Both the position numbers and the translations under genes were made by a program. Positions 6,143 to 15,100 of a stretch of 37,824 bases of DNA are shown here, in pieces. The notes under the pieces were generated by a model, which saw nothing but the letters and a program-made list of their open reading frames with translations, was not told the DNA's origin and did not search any database. The stretch comes from a virus. Where the stretch lies: positions 1-37,824 of IMG/VR virus record IMGVR_UViG_3300049841_000065; one strand, written 5' to 3'. Every line of letters starts with the position of its first letter. The first letter of the stretch is position 1.

Positions 6143-6417
6143 ACTGCCTAACAATCCTGTGCGCTTTCTACCTGGACGCTGGCGTGCTGGCGCTGCAGCC
6201 CTCGCCGGCGCCGCCCCCTGGTTATGTGTGGGTCTATGATCCCAACCGCACCGCCAACCCTTATGGCGTGGTGGCCGCGGGTTTCGAGTTTGAACTAACG
6301 CCGCATTTGTCCTGGCGCGTGGAAGTCCGCCACCAGTCCAGCCTGGCGACCGGGCGCGACCGTGGCGAGAATTCCGCCGGCGCCTTTGTTAGGTGGCGGC
6401 CGTGGGCGCATTTATAG
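6139..6417 (+). CDS. Small exported-looking protein with beta-barrel-like C-terminus
   Basis: 92 aa from GTG 6139. The hydrophobic N-terminus (LTILCAFYLDAGVLAL) could act as a signal. The second half has the alternating pattern FEFELTPHLSWRVEVRHQSS and ends in an aromatic strand (GAFVRWRPW), like the last strands of an outer-membrane barrel. That is unusual for an early phage gene. A role at the host surface is inference. No exact family recognised. Confidence 0.5.
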   Translation: MNCLTILCAFYLDAGVLALQPSPAPPPGYVWVYDPNRTANPYGVVAAGFEFELTPHLSWRVEVRHQSSLATGRDRGENSAGAFVRWRPWAHL

Positions 6418-6473
6418 CCCCAATTTTTTGAAACGCCGTGGCAATTCCGCCGTGGCATACAGGAGCGATGACA
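6418..6473 (+). promoter_or_regulatory. Intergenic leader with tandem 10-bp repeat and strong ribosome site
   Basis: CGCCGTGGCA occurs at 6434-6443 and again at 6448-6457, separated by ATTC. AGGAG at 6461-6465 stands eight bases before ATG 6474 and selects that start over ATG 6468. The repeat could be an operator or translational control site. Confidence 0.4.
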
Positions 6474-7121
6474 ATGCCTAAAACTACTAGTGCGAAAATC
6501 ACCATCACAAATCCGAATTTCGAAAGTGTCAAGTTTCGAATTGTCGGAACTGCGCCGCTAATGATCCACAAGTTTAGCGAAAAGATGAAACGCCAGATCC
6601 AGGACAAGCAAACGTCCACGGACAAGGTCAAAAAGCAAAGGTCTCCGAAGGACTACGCTGCGGAATTCAATGCCGCGCGCTACGTGGCCGCCCAAAAGTG
6701 GGACGGGTTTTACGCGGGCGCGCTGCGCAATTCGATGATTGCCGCCGCGCGCTACGTGGACGGTATGCAAATGACAAAGGCTAAGGGCCTTTTCTTTGTG
6801 CAGGCGCAGGGCTTTGACCGCGATGACGGCACGCCCCTGGTGCGCATCCTGGGTTGCAAGGCGAAGCATGACACGCGCCCAGTGCGCTTAGAGTCCGGCG
6901 TTTCCGATCTTCGCAACCGCCCGCGCTATGACAGCTGGCACGCGGACGTGGTGATTGATTTCGATGCAGACGCCATGTCATCCACCGACATTGCCAACCT
7001 GCTGCAGCGCGCCGGCGCCCAGGTCGGACTGTGCGAAGGGCGGCCCGCTTCGCCTAACAGCTTCGGCATGGGCTTTGGTGTTTTTCGGGTTGAAGGCTCG
7101 AAAAAGGCGCGCGCTAAATGA
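6474..7121 (+). CDS. Conserved phage early protein of unknown function
   Basis: 215 aa. The N-terminal pattern FRIVGTAPLMIHKFSEK, then the basic MKRQIQDKQ stretch and a central KWDGFYAGALRNSMIAAAR, recurs in many phage early regions. I know it only as a conserved hypothetical. It probably acts in DNA metabolism because of its usual neighbours (inference). It is followed with ATGA overlap by a protein that often accompanies it. Confidence 0.6.
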   Translation: MPKTTSAKITITNPNFESVKFRIVGTAPLMIHKFSEKMKRQIQDKQTSTDKVKKQRSPKDYAAEFNAARYVAAQKWDGFYAGALRNSMIAAARYVDGMQMTKAKGLFFVQAQGFDRDDGTPLVRILGCKAKHDTRPVRLESGVSDLRNRPRYDSWHADVVIDFDADAMSSTDIANLLQRAGAQVGLCEGRPASPNSFGMGFGVFRVEGSKKARAK

Positions 7122-7603
7122 CCACCCGCTACAGGTGGACCCAGCGCCGGCTGCAGGCAATTTTGCCTGCAGCTGACTTTGCGCGGTGGCTGCAATCGCT
7201 GCCGGACAATAACCCCGCCACGATTGTGGCGGCCGCTGCTGACAGGCGCAGCCCGGCGCACCGGTTGTTTGAATGGTCGGACAAGGCAGCAGCTGCTGAA
7301 ATGCGGCTGCTGCAGGCCCGCATCATTTTGGGCTCGTTTGTGATTGACACGGAAGTCACTAGCAAGGGCAACCGGTCCAGCACCATTTCCGCGCCTTACG
7401 TGATGCGGGCCGGCCCTGGGCAGTATGAAGTCACGGCCGCGGCCATGCGTGACAGCGAAAAACGCGACTACATACTGGCGGACGCCCTGCGCGAGGCAAC
7501 CCGCTGGCGCCGCCGTTATGCGGCGCTCAGTCAGCTGTCCATTGTGTTTTCCGCGTTAGATGCGGTGGAGAGTCGGGGCGCCAGGGCGGTGCGAAAACGT
7601 TAG
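7118..7603 (+). CDS. Partner of the preceding conserved early protein
   Basis: 161 aa. The segment HRLFEWSDKAAAAEMRLLQAR is the recognisable part and appears in proteins next to the 6474-7121 type in other phages. The remainder is a beta-rich middle and a helical C-terminus (REATRWRRRYAALSQLS). Function unknown. It ends in GT-TAG-G, another occurrence of the motif at a stop. Confidence 0.6.
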   Translation: MTTRYRWTQRRLQAILPAADFARWLQSLPDNNPATIVAAAADRRSPAHRLFEWSDKAAAAEMRLLQARIILGSFVIDTEVTSKGNRSSTISAPYVMRAGPGQYEVTAAAMRDSEKRDYILADALREATRWRRRYAALSQLSIVFSALDAVESRGARAVRKR

Positions 7604-7799
7604 GCCGGTATCGCTAGGCTGGGCCTGGCGCGGCGTGGCTTGGCTTGGTGTGGCAGGTATGGACCGGCAAGGCATGGCATGGCGAGGCCGGGCCAGGTGT
7701 GGCAGATGAGGTAGGGCGGGGCATGGCGAGGCCGGGCGAGGCATGGCTTGGCGCGGCAGGTGTGGCGTGGTTTGGTCAGGTCGGTCAGGTCGGGCAGGT
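7604..7799 (+). repeat. Gene-free G/T-rich degenerate repeat tract
   Basis: About 196 bases with very little A or C on the + strand, built from units such as GGCATGGC, GGCGAGGC, TGGCTTGG and GGCAGGT. A 14-base unit, ATGGCGAGGCCGGG, occurs at about 7679 and again at about 7722. No plausible ORF. It is the only sizeable gap in the early unit and directly precedes an XRE-type DNA-binding gene. Candidates are an iteron-type origin, an R-loop or G-rich regulatory element, or a partition-like site. Confidence 0.6.
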
Positions 7800-7979
7800 A
7801 TGACAGGCGATGAATTGAAATTGCTACGGAAGCAGCACGGGCTATCGCTCGCGCGCGCGGCTGGGCAGTGCAATGTTTCTGTTAGGACGTGGGCGCGGTG
7901 GGAGTCCGGCCAATACAAGGTGCCTGGGTCCATTGAAAAACTTTTCAAATTGCTAAATGGGATACCTAACAATGGTTGA
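7800..7979 (+). CDS. XRE/Cro-type helix-turn-helix protein
   Basis: 59 aa, nearly all one HTH domain: LKLLRKQHGLSLARAAGQCNVSVRTWARWESG (segments within residues 7-38) with the usual R-x-W-x-x-W/E-x-G ending. The small size is typical of Cro-like regulators. Its gene follows the G/T-rich tract, so the tract could be its binding region (inference). ATG 7800 is preceded by GGGCAGGT. Confidence 0.75.
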   Translation: MTGDELKLLRKQHGLSLARAAGQCNVSVRTWARWESGQYKVPGSIEKLFKLLNGIPNNG

Positions 7980-8535
7980 ATCTGACCACATGACAGTCCG
8001 CGCGCGCAGCACGGACCCCGAAACGAGCCACCAGGCTGCGTTCGCTTTCGAATCCGACCAGTTGAAATGCGCGGCCAGCGTCACCTGTGCGGTGCGCATC
8101 CTGGCGCAGCACGGGCCGCTAACGGACTTCCAGCTGGCGGAACTATGGCCCCAATACTGGCTTGGGAAGTTCAGCCCGTCGCTGCCCAACAAGGCGCGGC
8201 ACTGGGCGCGCCAGCAGGGCCTGGTGAAGCATGACGGCTATGGCCAGCACCAGGGCCGCGATGTTCGGCGCTATTCAGTCGGGCGTGACCATGAATTTTT
8301 ACGGGGTTTCAGCCCGCGCGGCCGCAAGCCGCCGCCGGCGTGCCACCCGCTGTGCAACTGTGACCGACACCTGGCGGCCCTGGCGGACGTGTACCGCGTG
8401 GCCGCGTTTCCGATTTACACAAACAGCGACAGCGACCGGCTGGCCGTGATTCTCACCCTGCTGCGCGACCACCTGGCCCGCTATACGGTCCACGGCGCCG
8501 ACCCCATCACACCCACAGGGATATGCAACAAATGA
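7972..8535 (+). CDS. Winged-helix-like phage protein
   Basis: 187 aa. It opens with the phage pattern STDPETSHQAA, then a helical domain with GPLTDFQLAELW and RHWARQQGLVKH, matching winged-helix proteins that begin D-P-x-T-S-x-x-A. A CHPLCNC cluster and a helical tail follow. Probable DNA-binding regulator or replication accessory. ATG 7972 overlaps the previous gene by eight bases; ATG 7957 and ATG 7990 are alternatives. Confidence 0.6.
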   Translation: MVESDHMTVRARSTDPETSHQAAFAFESDQLKCAASVTCAVRILAQHGPLTDFQLAELWPQYWLGKFSPSLPNKARHWARQQGLVKHDGYGQHQGRDVRRYSVGRDHEFLRGFSPRGRKPPPACHPLCNCDRHLAALADVYRVAAFPIYTNSDSDRLAVILTLLRDHLARYTVHGADPITPTGICNK

Positions 8536-8825
8536 GCACGCCAAAAACGGCCGGCGATGCCTGGCCCTCAATCGTCAAGGCGGACAAGCATGTGGTGATT
8601 GTGGAAGATGGCCAGGGCAGCGGCGACGTGGTGGCGCTGGCAGTGTCCGAAAATGACGCCCGCTATATCGCCCACGCCATGAGTCGGCACGCCATCATGG
8701 ACACCACGCTGCGCCTGGTGGAACGCCACCTGGCCCGCCCTTTGTTTGGTAACCAGGTGGACGCCGGAGACCATGCTTACATTCTGGCCCGTGTTAGGGC
8801 CGCCATTAAGGACCCGACCCCATGA
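8532..8825 (+). CDS. Hypothetical protein
   Basis: 97 aa, mixed alpha-beta. It begins near a hydrophobic strand (KHVVIVEDGQGSGDVVAL) and has two helical segments after it. ATG 8532 makes an ATGA overlap with the preceding stop. A second ATG nine bases earlier is possible. No family recognised. Confidence 0.55.
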   Translation: MSTPKTAGDAWPSIVKADKHVVIVEDGQGSGDVVALAVSENDARYIAHAMSRHAIMDTTLRLVERHLARPLFGNQVDAGDHAYILARVRAAIKDPTP

Positions 8826-9127
8826 GAGCAAAGGCAGGCAAGGTGGTGCAGCGCGCCGTCATCACAGGTGAGGCCGGCGCCAGGCCCGCGCGCCAGTTAT
8901 CGCTGGACGGCCAGGTGCTGTTGGATGGCTACCAGCTGACGGCCGAAAATATGCGCGTGGCCATGCTGCAAATCACGCGCACGGGCCCCGGCAATTTTGA
9001 CGTTAGATTCGTCAATGAAAAACTGGACACACTGGCCAGCGCGGACCTGGGCGCGGACATTGCGGTGGGCGAAACCATCACGGTGGCCCGGCTGGACCAC
9101 CTGCTATTTTTCCAGTTCGGGCTATAA
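8822..9127 (+). CDS. Last gene of the rightward unit, hypothetical
   Basis: 101 aa, predicted beta-rich in the second half (FDVRFVNEKLDTL, GETITVARLDHLLFFQF). ATGA overlap. It ends just before the convergent junction with the lysis genes. No family recognised. Confidence 0.55.
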   Translation: MRAKAGKVVQRAVITGEAGARPARQLSLDGQVLLDGYQLTAENMRVAMLQITRTGPGNFDVRFVNEKLDTLASADLGADIAVGETITVARLDHLLFFQFGL

Positions 9128-9216
9128 TCGCCAGCTGCTGGGCCAAATGCGCCCAGCCAAGGGCGCCGCGCCGGCCGTGCCCGTATGCCCTGCACCGAGG
9201 CCGAAATATCGGGCAC
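9128..9216. terminator. Convergent junction with a 7-bp hairpin
   Basis: The 89 bases between the rightward early unit and the leftward lysis genes hold GCTGGGC (9137-9143) and GCCCAGC (9151-9157) around a seven-base loop. There is no T-run on either side, so intrinsic termination would be weak. It may help block opposing transcription. Confidence 0.4.
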
Positions 9217-9480
9217 CTAATCCAGCAGCAGCTTTAGCAGCTCATCCGCGCGCGCGAGCTCGCACTTGGCCATTGCCAGCGCCTGGGCCCGCTGCAGCAG
9301 CAGCTGGCCGTTATCCACCGGGGCGGGCAGGGCCACCAGGCAGGACTGGCGCAGGTGTTCCGGCACCACCGGGCGCGGCAGCGCCACCGCTTCCGGTTTC
9401 GTCAGCACCTGCGCCGCCGGGGTCAAATGGCCGCACGATGCAGCCGACCCGCTCAGAAGCCCAACGACTACAAGCCGCAT
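9217..9480 (-). CDS. Outer-membrane spanin (Rz1-like lipoprotein)
   Basis: 87 aa from ATG 9480. A short hydrophobic signal (LVVVGLLSGSAA) ends in S-C-G at C16, a lipobox with A rather than L at -3. A proline-containing mature part follows (ALPRPVVPEHL) and a helical tail. The gene starts inside the inner spanin gene in another frame, the classic Rz/Rz1 arrangement. It would join the inner spanin across the periplasm to fuse the membranes at lysis. Confidence 0.75.
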   Translation of the reverse strand: MRLVVVGLLSGSAASCGHLTPAAQVLTKPEAVALPRPVVPEHLRQSCLVALPAPVDNGQLLLQRAQALAMAKCELARADELLKLLLD

Positions 9481-9868
9481 CGGCCAATTTTTGGTTTTCA
9501 AGTTCCACCCTCGCATTGTCCAGCAGTGTCCTGGCTTCCATTTCCCCGCGCACGTAGCGCGCCACCGCCAGCGCCACGCGGGTTTCATTCTCTGCCCTGG
9601 CCTTGGCTATGGCCGCCGCCAGCGCCGCCTGGGCGTCAATAACGGCCGATTTGGCACGGTCCGCGCACCAGCTGCCCACCGTGCAGGACTGCTCGCCGGC
9701 CAGCTTCGCCTGTAGGTCCTGGATGGCCTGGCGCTGGGCGCCGCGTTCCGCCAGCCCACCGGCGCAGGACTTCAAGGCGCCCAGGCCCGTCACCAGGCCC
9801 ACCCCTGCAATGATCCAGGGCGCCGCGCGCAGCCAGGAAAATCCCGGCACCAGGTCCAGCAGGCCCAC
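9311..9868 (-). CDS. Inner-membrane spanin (Rz-like)
   Basis: 185 aa. An N-terminal membrane helix (about residues 14-31, APWIIAGVGLVTGLG) is followed by a long helical periplasmic domain with several AQ/AR repeats and a proline-glycine-rich end. GTG 9868, two bases after the holin stop, is the best start; the longer frame to 10000 shadows the holin. The C-terminal third overlaps the outer spanin gene (9311-9480). Confidence 0.7.
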   Translation of the reverse strand: MGLLDLVPGFSWLRAAPWIIAGVGLVTGLGALKSCAGGLAERGAQRQAIQDLQAKLAGEQSCTVGSWCADRAKSAVIDAQAALAAAIAKARAENETRVALAVARYVRGEMEARTLLDNARVELENQKLADAACSRWASERVGCIVRPFDPGGAGADETGSGGAAAPGGAGTPAPVLPGGPARPGG

Positions 9869-9869
9869 G

Positions 9870-10220
9870 TCAGTGCATCCAGGCGCTGGCGACAATCGGC
9901 CACCTGGCCGTGGCCCAGCGCCCAACGATTGGGTATAGGACCGCGGCCAGCGGTGACACCACAAAGGACACAGCGGCAATGTGGCTAAAGGACGTGCCAC
10001 CGTCCAGCGCCCACCACATCAGGCTGGCGCCCAGGCCGCTGGCTGCGATGTTTAGCACCACGGTGACACCTTGCTGGGTCCGCTTGGGCCAATACAGGGG
10101 AAGAAAAAAGGCTTCCACCACCAGCGACACAATCCAGCCCGACAGCGTGCCCACGATGACCGACACCAGCGGCAGGTAGCCCGCAGCCGCTTCCAGCCAT
10201 TTTAAGATTTCGTCCAGCAT
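9870..10220 (-). CDS. Putative holin
   Basis: 116 aa with about three membrane helices (near residues 16-40, 52-72 and 82-100) and short charged loops. It stands between the endolysin and the spanins, where holins are expected. It would permit release of the endolysin at a set time. Sequence family not recognised, so the call rests on topology and position. Confidence 0.65.
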   Translation of the reverse strand: MLDEILKWLEAAAGYLPLVSVIVGTLSGWIVSLVVEAFFLPLYWPKRTQQGVTVVLNIAASGLGASLMWWALDGGTSFSHIAAVSFVVSPLAAVLYPIVGRWATARWPIVASAWMH

Positions 10221-10235
10221 TGTTCTTTCCCCTTG

Positions 10236-10697
10236 TTAGGTTTTCGGCAGCCCGGCGCGGTAGGTCGGCACGCCATCTTCATACACCACCCACATGACTT
10301 GGCCGCGCGGCTGCTCGCCCGCCGGCGCCACGCCGCAGTGCATCCAGGCGCCATATTCGTATATGCATTGATCGAACGGCAGCCGGCTAATGACCATCGC
10401 CTGGCACAGTTCCAGCGGTGTCATGCCAACCGCTTTGCCGTCAATTGCCAGGGCCTGCATGTGGCGCGAGTTTTTGGCGCCGCCAATGGAGTAATTCAAC
10501 CAGGGCGGCCGGTAGCCGCTCGAAATGATTAAGGGCGTTTTGATGAAGTCGCGGAAAGGTTGCACCAGGTCCATGAACAACCGCACCGCGTTAGCTTGCA
10601 GTTCCGGCGGCACGGTCACCGTGATGCCCAGCCGGCTGGCTTCCTGGCTGTCGGTGAATTCGTGCCAGAAAAAGTCCCGGCTAATGCGCCCGTTCAC
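10236..10697 (-). CDS. Endolysin, M15-type peptidase
   Basis: 153 aa. Peptidase M15A features are in order: SGYR at 60-63, SRHMQALAIDG with H79 and D86, and WMHCGV with H120, the zinc ligands of D-Ala-D-Ala-type peptidases. It would cut the peptide part of peptidoglycan. No signal peptide, so it needs the holin. It shares four bases (10694-10697) with the coiled-coil gene upstream and ends C-TAA-C. Confidence 0.85.
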   Translation of the reverse strand: MNGRISRDFFWHEFTDSQEASRLGITVTVPPELQANAVRLFMDLVQPFRDFIKTPLIISSGYRPPWLNYSIGGAKNSRHMQALAIDGKAVGMTPLELCQAMVISRLPFDQCIYEYGAWMHCGVAPAGEQPRGQVMWVVYEDGVPTYRAGLPKT

Positions 10698-11014
10698 CGC
10701 GCGTGCCCCCGCAGGTTGTCAATAATTAGCTGCTGGTTTTGTTCCTGCTTATCCAGCCGGCGCAATATGTCACTGTAATGCGCCTCGGTCACTGCGACTT
10801 GGGACCCCAGCGCGGCGGTGGACAGCTGCATATTTTCAATGCGGGCCACTACCTGGCGCAGGCTTTCATCGTGGGTTTGTATTTTCGTTTGGAATTCCGA
10901 CAGCTGCGCGGACAGCGTCCACATATTCACCAGCGCGGACGTGATGATAGCGGCGCCCATAGTCAGCGCCACTTCAAGCATGCGCGCGCGCTTTTCTGTT
11001 GTTGCATTTTGCAT
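10694..11014 (-). CDS. Membrane protein with periplasmic or cytoplasmic coiled coil
   Basis: 106 aa: an N-terminal hydrophobic helix (about residues 13-32, LEVALTMGAAIITSALVNMW), then a long heptad-patterned segment. ATG 11014 directly follows the TAA of the 50-residue gene. Located in the lysis cassette, it may be a holin partner or lysis regulator. No family recognised. Confidence 0.65.
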   Translation of the reverse strand: MQNATTEKRARMLEVALTMGAAIITSALVNMWTLSAQLSEFQTKIQTHDESLRQVVARIENMQLSTAALGSQVAVTEAHYSDILRRLDKQEQNQQLIIDNLRGHAR

Positions 11015-11167
11015 TTACTGTTCCACGTTGGTGTTGCTGGGTGGCTGTTCCGGTTTGCCGCCCAGGCGCGTGGTGGGTGGTGGGTTTCCGCGCTGTGACC
11101 GGTACGCCCAATAAAGGACTCCCAGCACCAGCAGGCCGGTGCCGATCGCCTGCAAATAAATTTCCAT
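11015..11167 (-). CDS. 50-residue membrane protein of the lysis cassette
   Basis: 50 aa, not long enough for many gene callers. ATG 11167 follows GGGAG, and the frame ends TAA directly against the ATG of the next gene (TAAATG). One membrane helix (about residues 5-22, LQAIGTGLLVLGVLYWAY) is followed by a hydrophilic proline- and asparagine-rich tail. Likely an accessory lysis peptide. Confidence 0.6.
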   Translation of the reverse strand: MEIYLQAIGTGLLVLGVLYWAYRSQRGNPPPTTRLGGKPEQPPSNTNVEQ

Positions 11168-11185
11168 GTAATAACTCCCAAGTCC

Positions 11186-12100
11186 TCAGGGGTCCACGTT
11201 CAAATCACCGGCAATCGCGCCGCTGTCCAATGTGCTGCCACCTGCTGCCCGCACTTCCAGCGTGGCGTCAATGAATGATGACCCCACCGCGGTGCGGGTC
11301 CACACCCAGCGGCGCAGCGTGCTAATGGCAATCCAGCTGCCGTTCGCGCTGCTGCCGGAATCCGGCGATTGGCCGGAATTGATTGTCAGGCGCGCCTCGT
11401 ACCCATCGCCCACCGTGGTACTGGTCGGGCGGCCCCAGTTGTTAGTTATGTCCACATCGCTGCCAAACTGGCCTTGCTTAATGGTCATCGTGCCATTGCG
11501 ATTTATGGATACGTCGATATAGGCCGTGTCACCGTTCAGCACCGAATCCGTTAGCGTGGTCTGGTCATCCACCAGGACCGTGAACGGCGCGGCATTGCTA
11601 ACCGTGGGCGCGTAGCCTGTGAGGCCCAGGGCACCAGCGGCCGGCCGGATGGTGTCCTGGCGCAGCAGCGTTGGCGCGTAGCCCGTTAGGCTCAGCGTGC
11701 CAGCTGTGGGCTGCCTAATCGCTTGCTGCACCACGGTGGGGGCCGCGCCCGTGAGGGCCAGGGCGCCGGCGATGGGCAGGCGTGGCGTTTGTTGCGTGAC
11801 CGTGGGCTGGTAGCCCGCGAGCGCCAGGGCGCCGGCTGCGGGCTGCCGGCCGTCGCGTAGCGTGACCGTGGGCTGCGCGCCTGTGAGGCCCAGGGCGCCC
11901 GCGGTGGGCCGGATGGTGTCCTGGCGAAATAGCGTGGGCGCGTAGCCCGTCAGCGACAGCGTGCCGGCGCCGGTCGCAATGTTTGGCGAATTGCTCAGCA
12001 GGACAGTGGGCGCGTAGCCCGTGAGGCTCAGCACGCCCGCGGCTGGCAGTGGCGGCCCTGCGGGTTTGCTCCCCAGGGCGGCCAGAATTCGCAGCATCAT
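11186..12100 (-). CDS. Tail-associated protein with seven 22-residue repeats
   Basis: 304 aa. Residues about 18-170 are seven copies of a 22-residue unit with consensus P-A-A-G-A-L-x-L-T-G-Y-x-P-T-V. The C-terminal 130 residues form a beta-rich domain with W and G (DITNNWGRPTSTT). It follows the tail-tip gene with a TAATG junction, so it is likely a tail-tip accessory or receptor-binding protein. The repeat is shared with the 963-aa protein 18 kb away. Confidence 0.65.
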   Translation of the reverse strand: MMLRILAALGSKPAGPPLPAAGVLSLTGYAPTVLLSNSPNIATGAGTLSLTGYAPTLFRQDTIRPTAGALGLTGAQPTVTLRDGRQPAAGALALAGYQPTVTQQTPRLPIAGALALTGAAPTVVQQAIRQPTAGTLSLTGYAPTLLRQDTIRPAAGALGLTGYAPTVSNAAPFTVLVDDQTTLTDSVLNGDTAYIDVSINRNGTMTIKQGQFGSDVDITNNWGRPTSTTVGDGYEARLTINSGQSPDSGSSANGSWIAISTLRRWVWTRTAVGSSFIDATLEVRAAGGSTLDSGAIAGDLNVDP

Positions 12101-15100
12101 TAGGTGAGGCTGCCGTCAAGTGACCAGGTGTTGGTGGTTTCGTAAATCAGGCCCGCGCGCGCGTATTGCCCCGTTAGCGTCCGGGTTCCTGTTTGCCCCA
12201 CCGGTGAACGGATGGTGACACCACCGGCCGCGGCAATGGACAGCGCACCGGTGCCCAGCTGGCGGACCAGCATCACGTCGCCCGGTTTGTGGCCGCCGTT
12301 TGCATCTGTTTGCACGGTGAAGGTGCCAGGGCTCGCGCTGTTGTAGTCCGTTAGCTTGCCGTTGCTAATGTTGCGCGTTAGGTTTTGGCTGGTGGTGAAA
12401 ACTACCTGGCTAATAATGTCCTGCGCTTTAGGCGCCGCCACCACTTCGAAGGTGTCAATTTCTATTGTGCCGGAATCGCCGGCCGCGGCGAAACCCACTG
12501 TGAGATCATAGGCAAGGTAAGGCAGCTGGCTGCTGCTCTTGGGATTATTCTGCAGCACCCCTTCCATACTGAATTCTTGCCACTGGTTTATGGGCCAGGT
12601 GGCTGGGTCCGTTATCCAGTTGCTGCCATCGTTGTCTTGCAGCCAGCCCACGCCCGACCAGCCCACGGTGGGCACCTGCGTGGCGGACATTAAACCCACG
12701 CCAATGCTAAATTGATAGGCGCCGCCGCCCACGGACCACGTTATGGCGGTGGTACGCCGCGCGCGCAGGCGCACGCGCACGCGCTCGCCTGTTAGCATGG
12801 GCCTCGCGTTGGGATAACGCCGCGGAACCACTACCCAGCCTTTGCCGCCCAGCACTAATTCCAGGACCCCGCCAATAACGCCACCGGTGGCTTTCAGTGT
12901 CGCGGTACCGGCGCCCGTGCCGCCGCTGTCGCCCCAATCCCAAAATGCGCCCTTGGTGGTGCTGCGCATGAATTCCGCGTCCGGCGTGATGCGATTTTGG
13001 TCGCTGTTGTCCGCCGCATCGGCATTTATCAGGCGTTCGATTTTTATATAGTCAATTTGCTGCGTGCCGGTGCCGTTGTTGTAATTGAGAATCAGCAGCG
13101 GCCGGAAATACTTGACCCCTGTATATAGTGGCGTTGGCAGCGGATAGTCCACGCTGGCGCCGAAACCGCTGGTGCCGTTGCCCTTGAAATAGCCGACCGC
13201 GTCCACCCAGGTATTCAGCGCGACCGCCGACAAATCGAAACCGCGCAGGCAATTATAGTGCTGGCTGCCGTGGTTGTTAGCTCCCGCCTCGTTGATCATG
13301 GTCACGCCATCGGAGCCGACACCAGCCACGCCGACATAGCACAGCGCGGCGCCGCCGGCTGCGGTGCGCCTAACGCGCGCGGTTATTCTGTACGTGGCGT
13401 TAGGGTCAAACGGAATATTGGCGCCATGCTCAAACCACACTTGACCGCCGGCCGCCTGCAGCACGCGCCCGCCCAGCTGGCCGTCCGTGGGATAGGTGAC
13501 CGCGTAGCCCGCCCCGCTGCCCACGTCGGCATAAAAACTTTGCCAGCTTTGATGTTCGAACGTATCCAGGAAAACCACGGTTTCCGGCAGCGCGCTGGAT
13601 TCACCCGTGAGCGGCAAAAACTGCAGGTCCGTGATTTTGGCATTTTGATGGTAGAAAGAACTGTCCAGGAAAAACTTTTTGCCGGGCGCGTAGGTTGCGC
13701 GCAGCACGATACCGTCCTTGTAGTACCTAACAAATGCGCCATCGTAGCGGACTTCCAGCAGCGTGCTGGTGGCCGAATAACTTAGCCCTGTGGTCAGCAC
13801 GGCCACGTTGCTTTCCCATATTTCCAGCAGGCCGGATGCCGTTAGGAACCAGGCAAAATCCAGGCTGGTATAGCTGGCGTCCGTGGTCGGGTCCTGGTTT
13901 AGTCCCACCATAATGGCGGCATTGGTTTGTGCCGCGCGGAAACTCACAAAACAGCCACCCGCAAATCCATCGGAACTGTAAACCTGCTGATCCCAGGCAG
14001 GCGTACCCGCGGTGCGCTCCGCGGTGTTGCCTATCACGCGCATACCCGACGACGCCGCCAAGCGCACGCCATCGCCGGCGACCGCTAGACCGGTCACGCC
14101 CGAGGTGGAGCCCAGCGGGTACCAGTCCGACACCACGCCATCCAGGACATTGCGCGCCCAAAAGTACCGGGTGTTATTGGCCGGCACGTCAATGGTGGCT
14201 TCCGTCACCCGGGCGCTGACCATCTTCGCGGCCAGGCTGCGGTCATTGGTGGACGCCATCCAAATTTCCGTCAGGTCCCAGGTGTCCACCTGCGGCTGCG
14301 TCAGGGTCACGCGGATGGCGGATGGCCAGCCCTCGGTGGTCAGGGCCGTGGGCGCCGGCGGCACGTCCACCGCATCGGTTACCACGGTCTCCACGCCCGG
14401 CGTGTATTGCACGCATAGGGCCGCGTAACTCAAATCAATATTTGAGACTAGCCGCGGGTCAAGGTAGCCACCAAAAGGCTGCTCGTTTTGATTGCGCCGG
14501 CCATAATTCGTGTTCGGCATGAAAGTCTGAATGGCTGGGCTGGTCGGCAGCGGCACCGTGCCCACCTTCGCGCGAAAGGTGCCTGTTAGGGTCGGGTAGC
14601 TGATCCCGTCGCCATCCAGCAGCACCTGCAGCGTGCCAGGACCCCCGCCGGCGCCCGCGCCTGGCCAATAGGTTTTACCGTCATACCCATACGATGACGG
14701 CAGGCTGCCATCATTGCCGGATAGGTCAATCAGGGCGGACGCGCCCAGGCTCAGGCCGCGGCAGGTGATGATCAGGCCGGCGCCACTCGCGCCGCCGCTG
14801 CCGCCGGCGACCCTCCAGGCGCCCTGGTACAGCACCTTGCCGCCCTGGCCGCCGCTGGTGCCGCGCAGGTCGGTGGGCAGGCCCTTGATGACGTTGTTAA
14901 CGGTGTCGTAGGTCAACTCGAGCACGGGCGCGCTTTGATATTTGCCCTGCGTCAGCTGCGGCGCCAGGGTTTGCAGCACCGGGTTGCCGCTGCGCTGGTA
15001 AATGTGCAGGCCGTCCATGCCGCGGGTGTTGCCCACGTAGCCCGCCAGGCCCGCCGCGTGGGTGCCGGTCCAGTATGGGTCACCGGTGTAGCCGGTGCCG

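Noticed and set aside
7556-7972. 138-codon minus-strand frame across the G/T-rich tract
   Set aside because: Pro/Ala/Arg/His low complexity made by the repeat itself; it overlaps real plus-strand genes on both sides.
10963-11181. 72-codon minus-strand frame over the lysis region
   Set aside because: Rich in W, C and H and in conflict with the 50-residue membrane gene (11015-11167), which has a ribosome site and a TAAATG junction.
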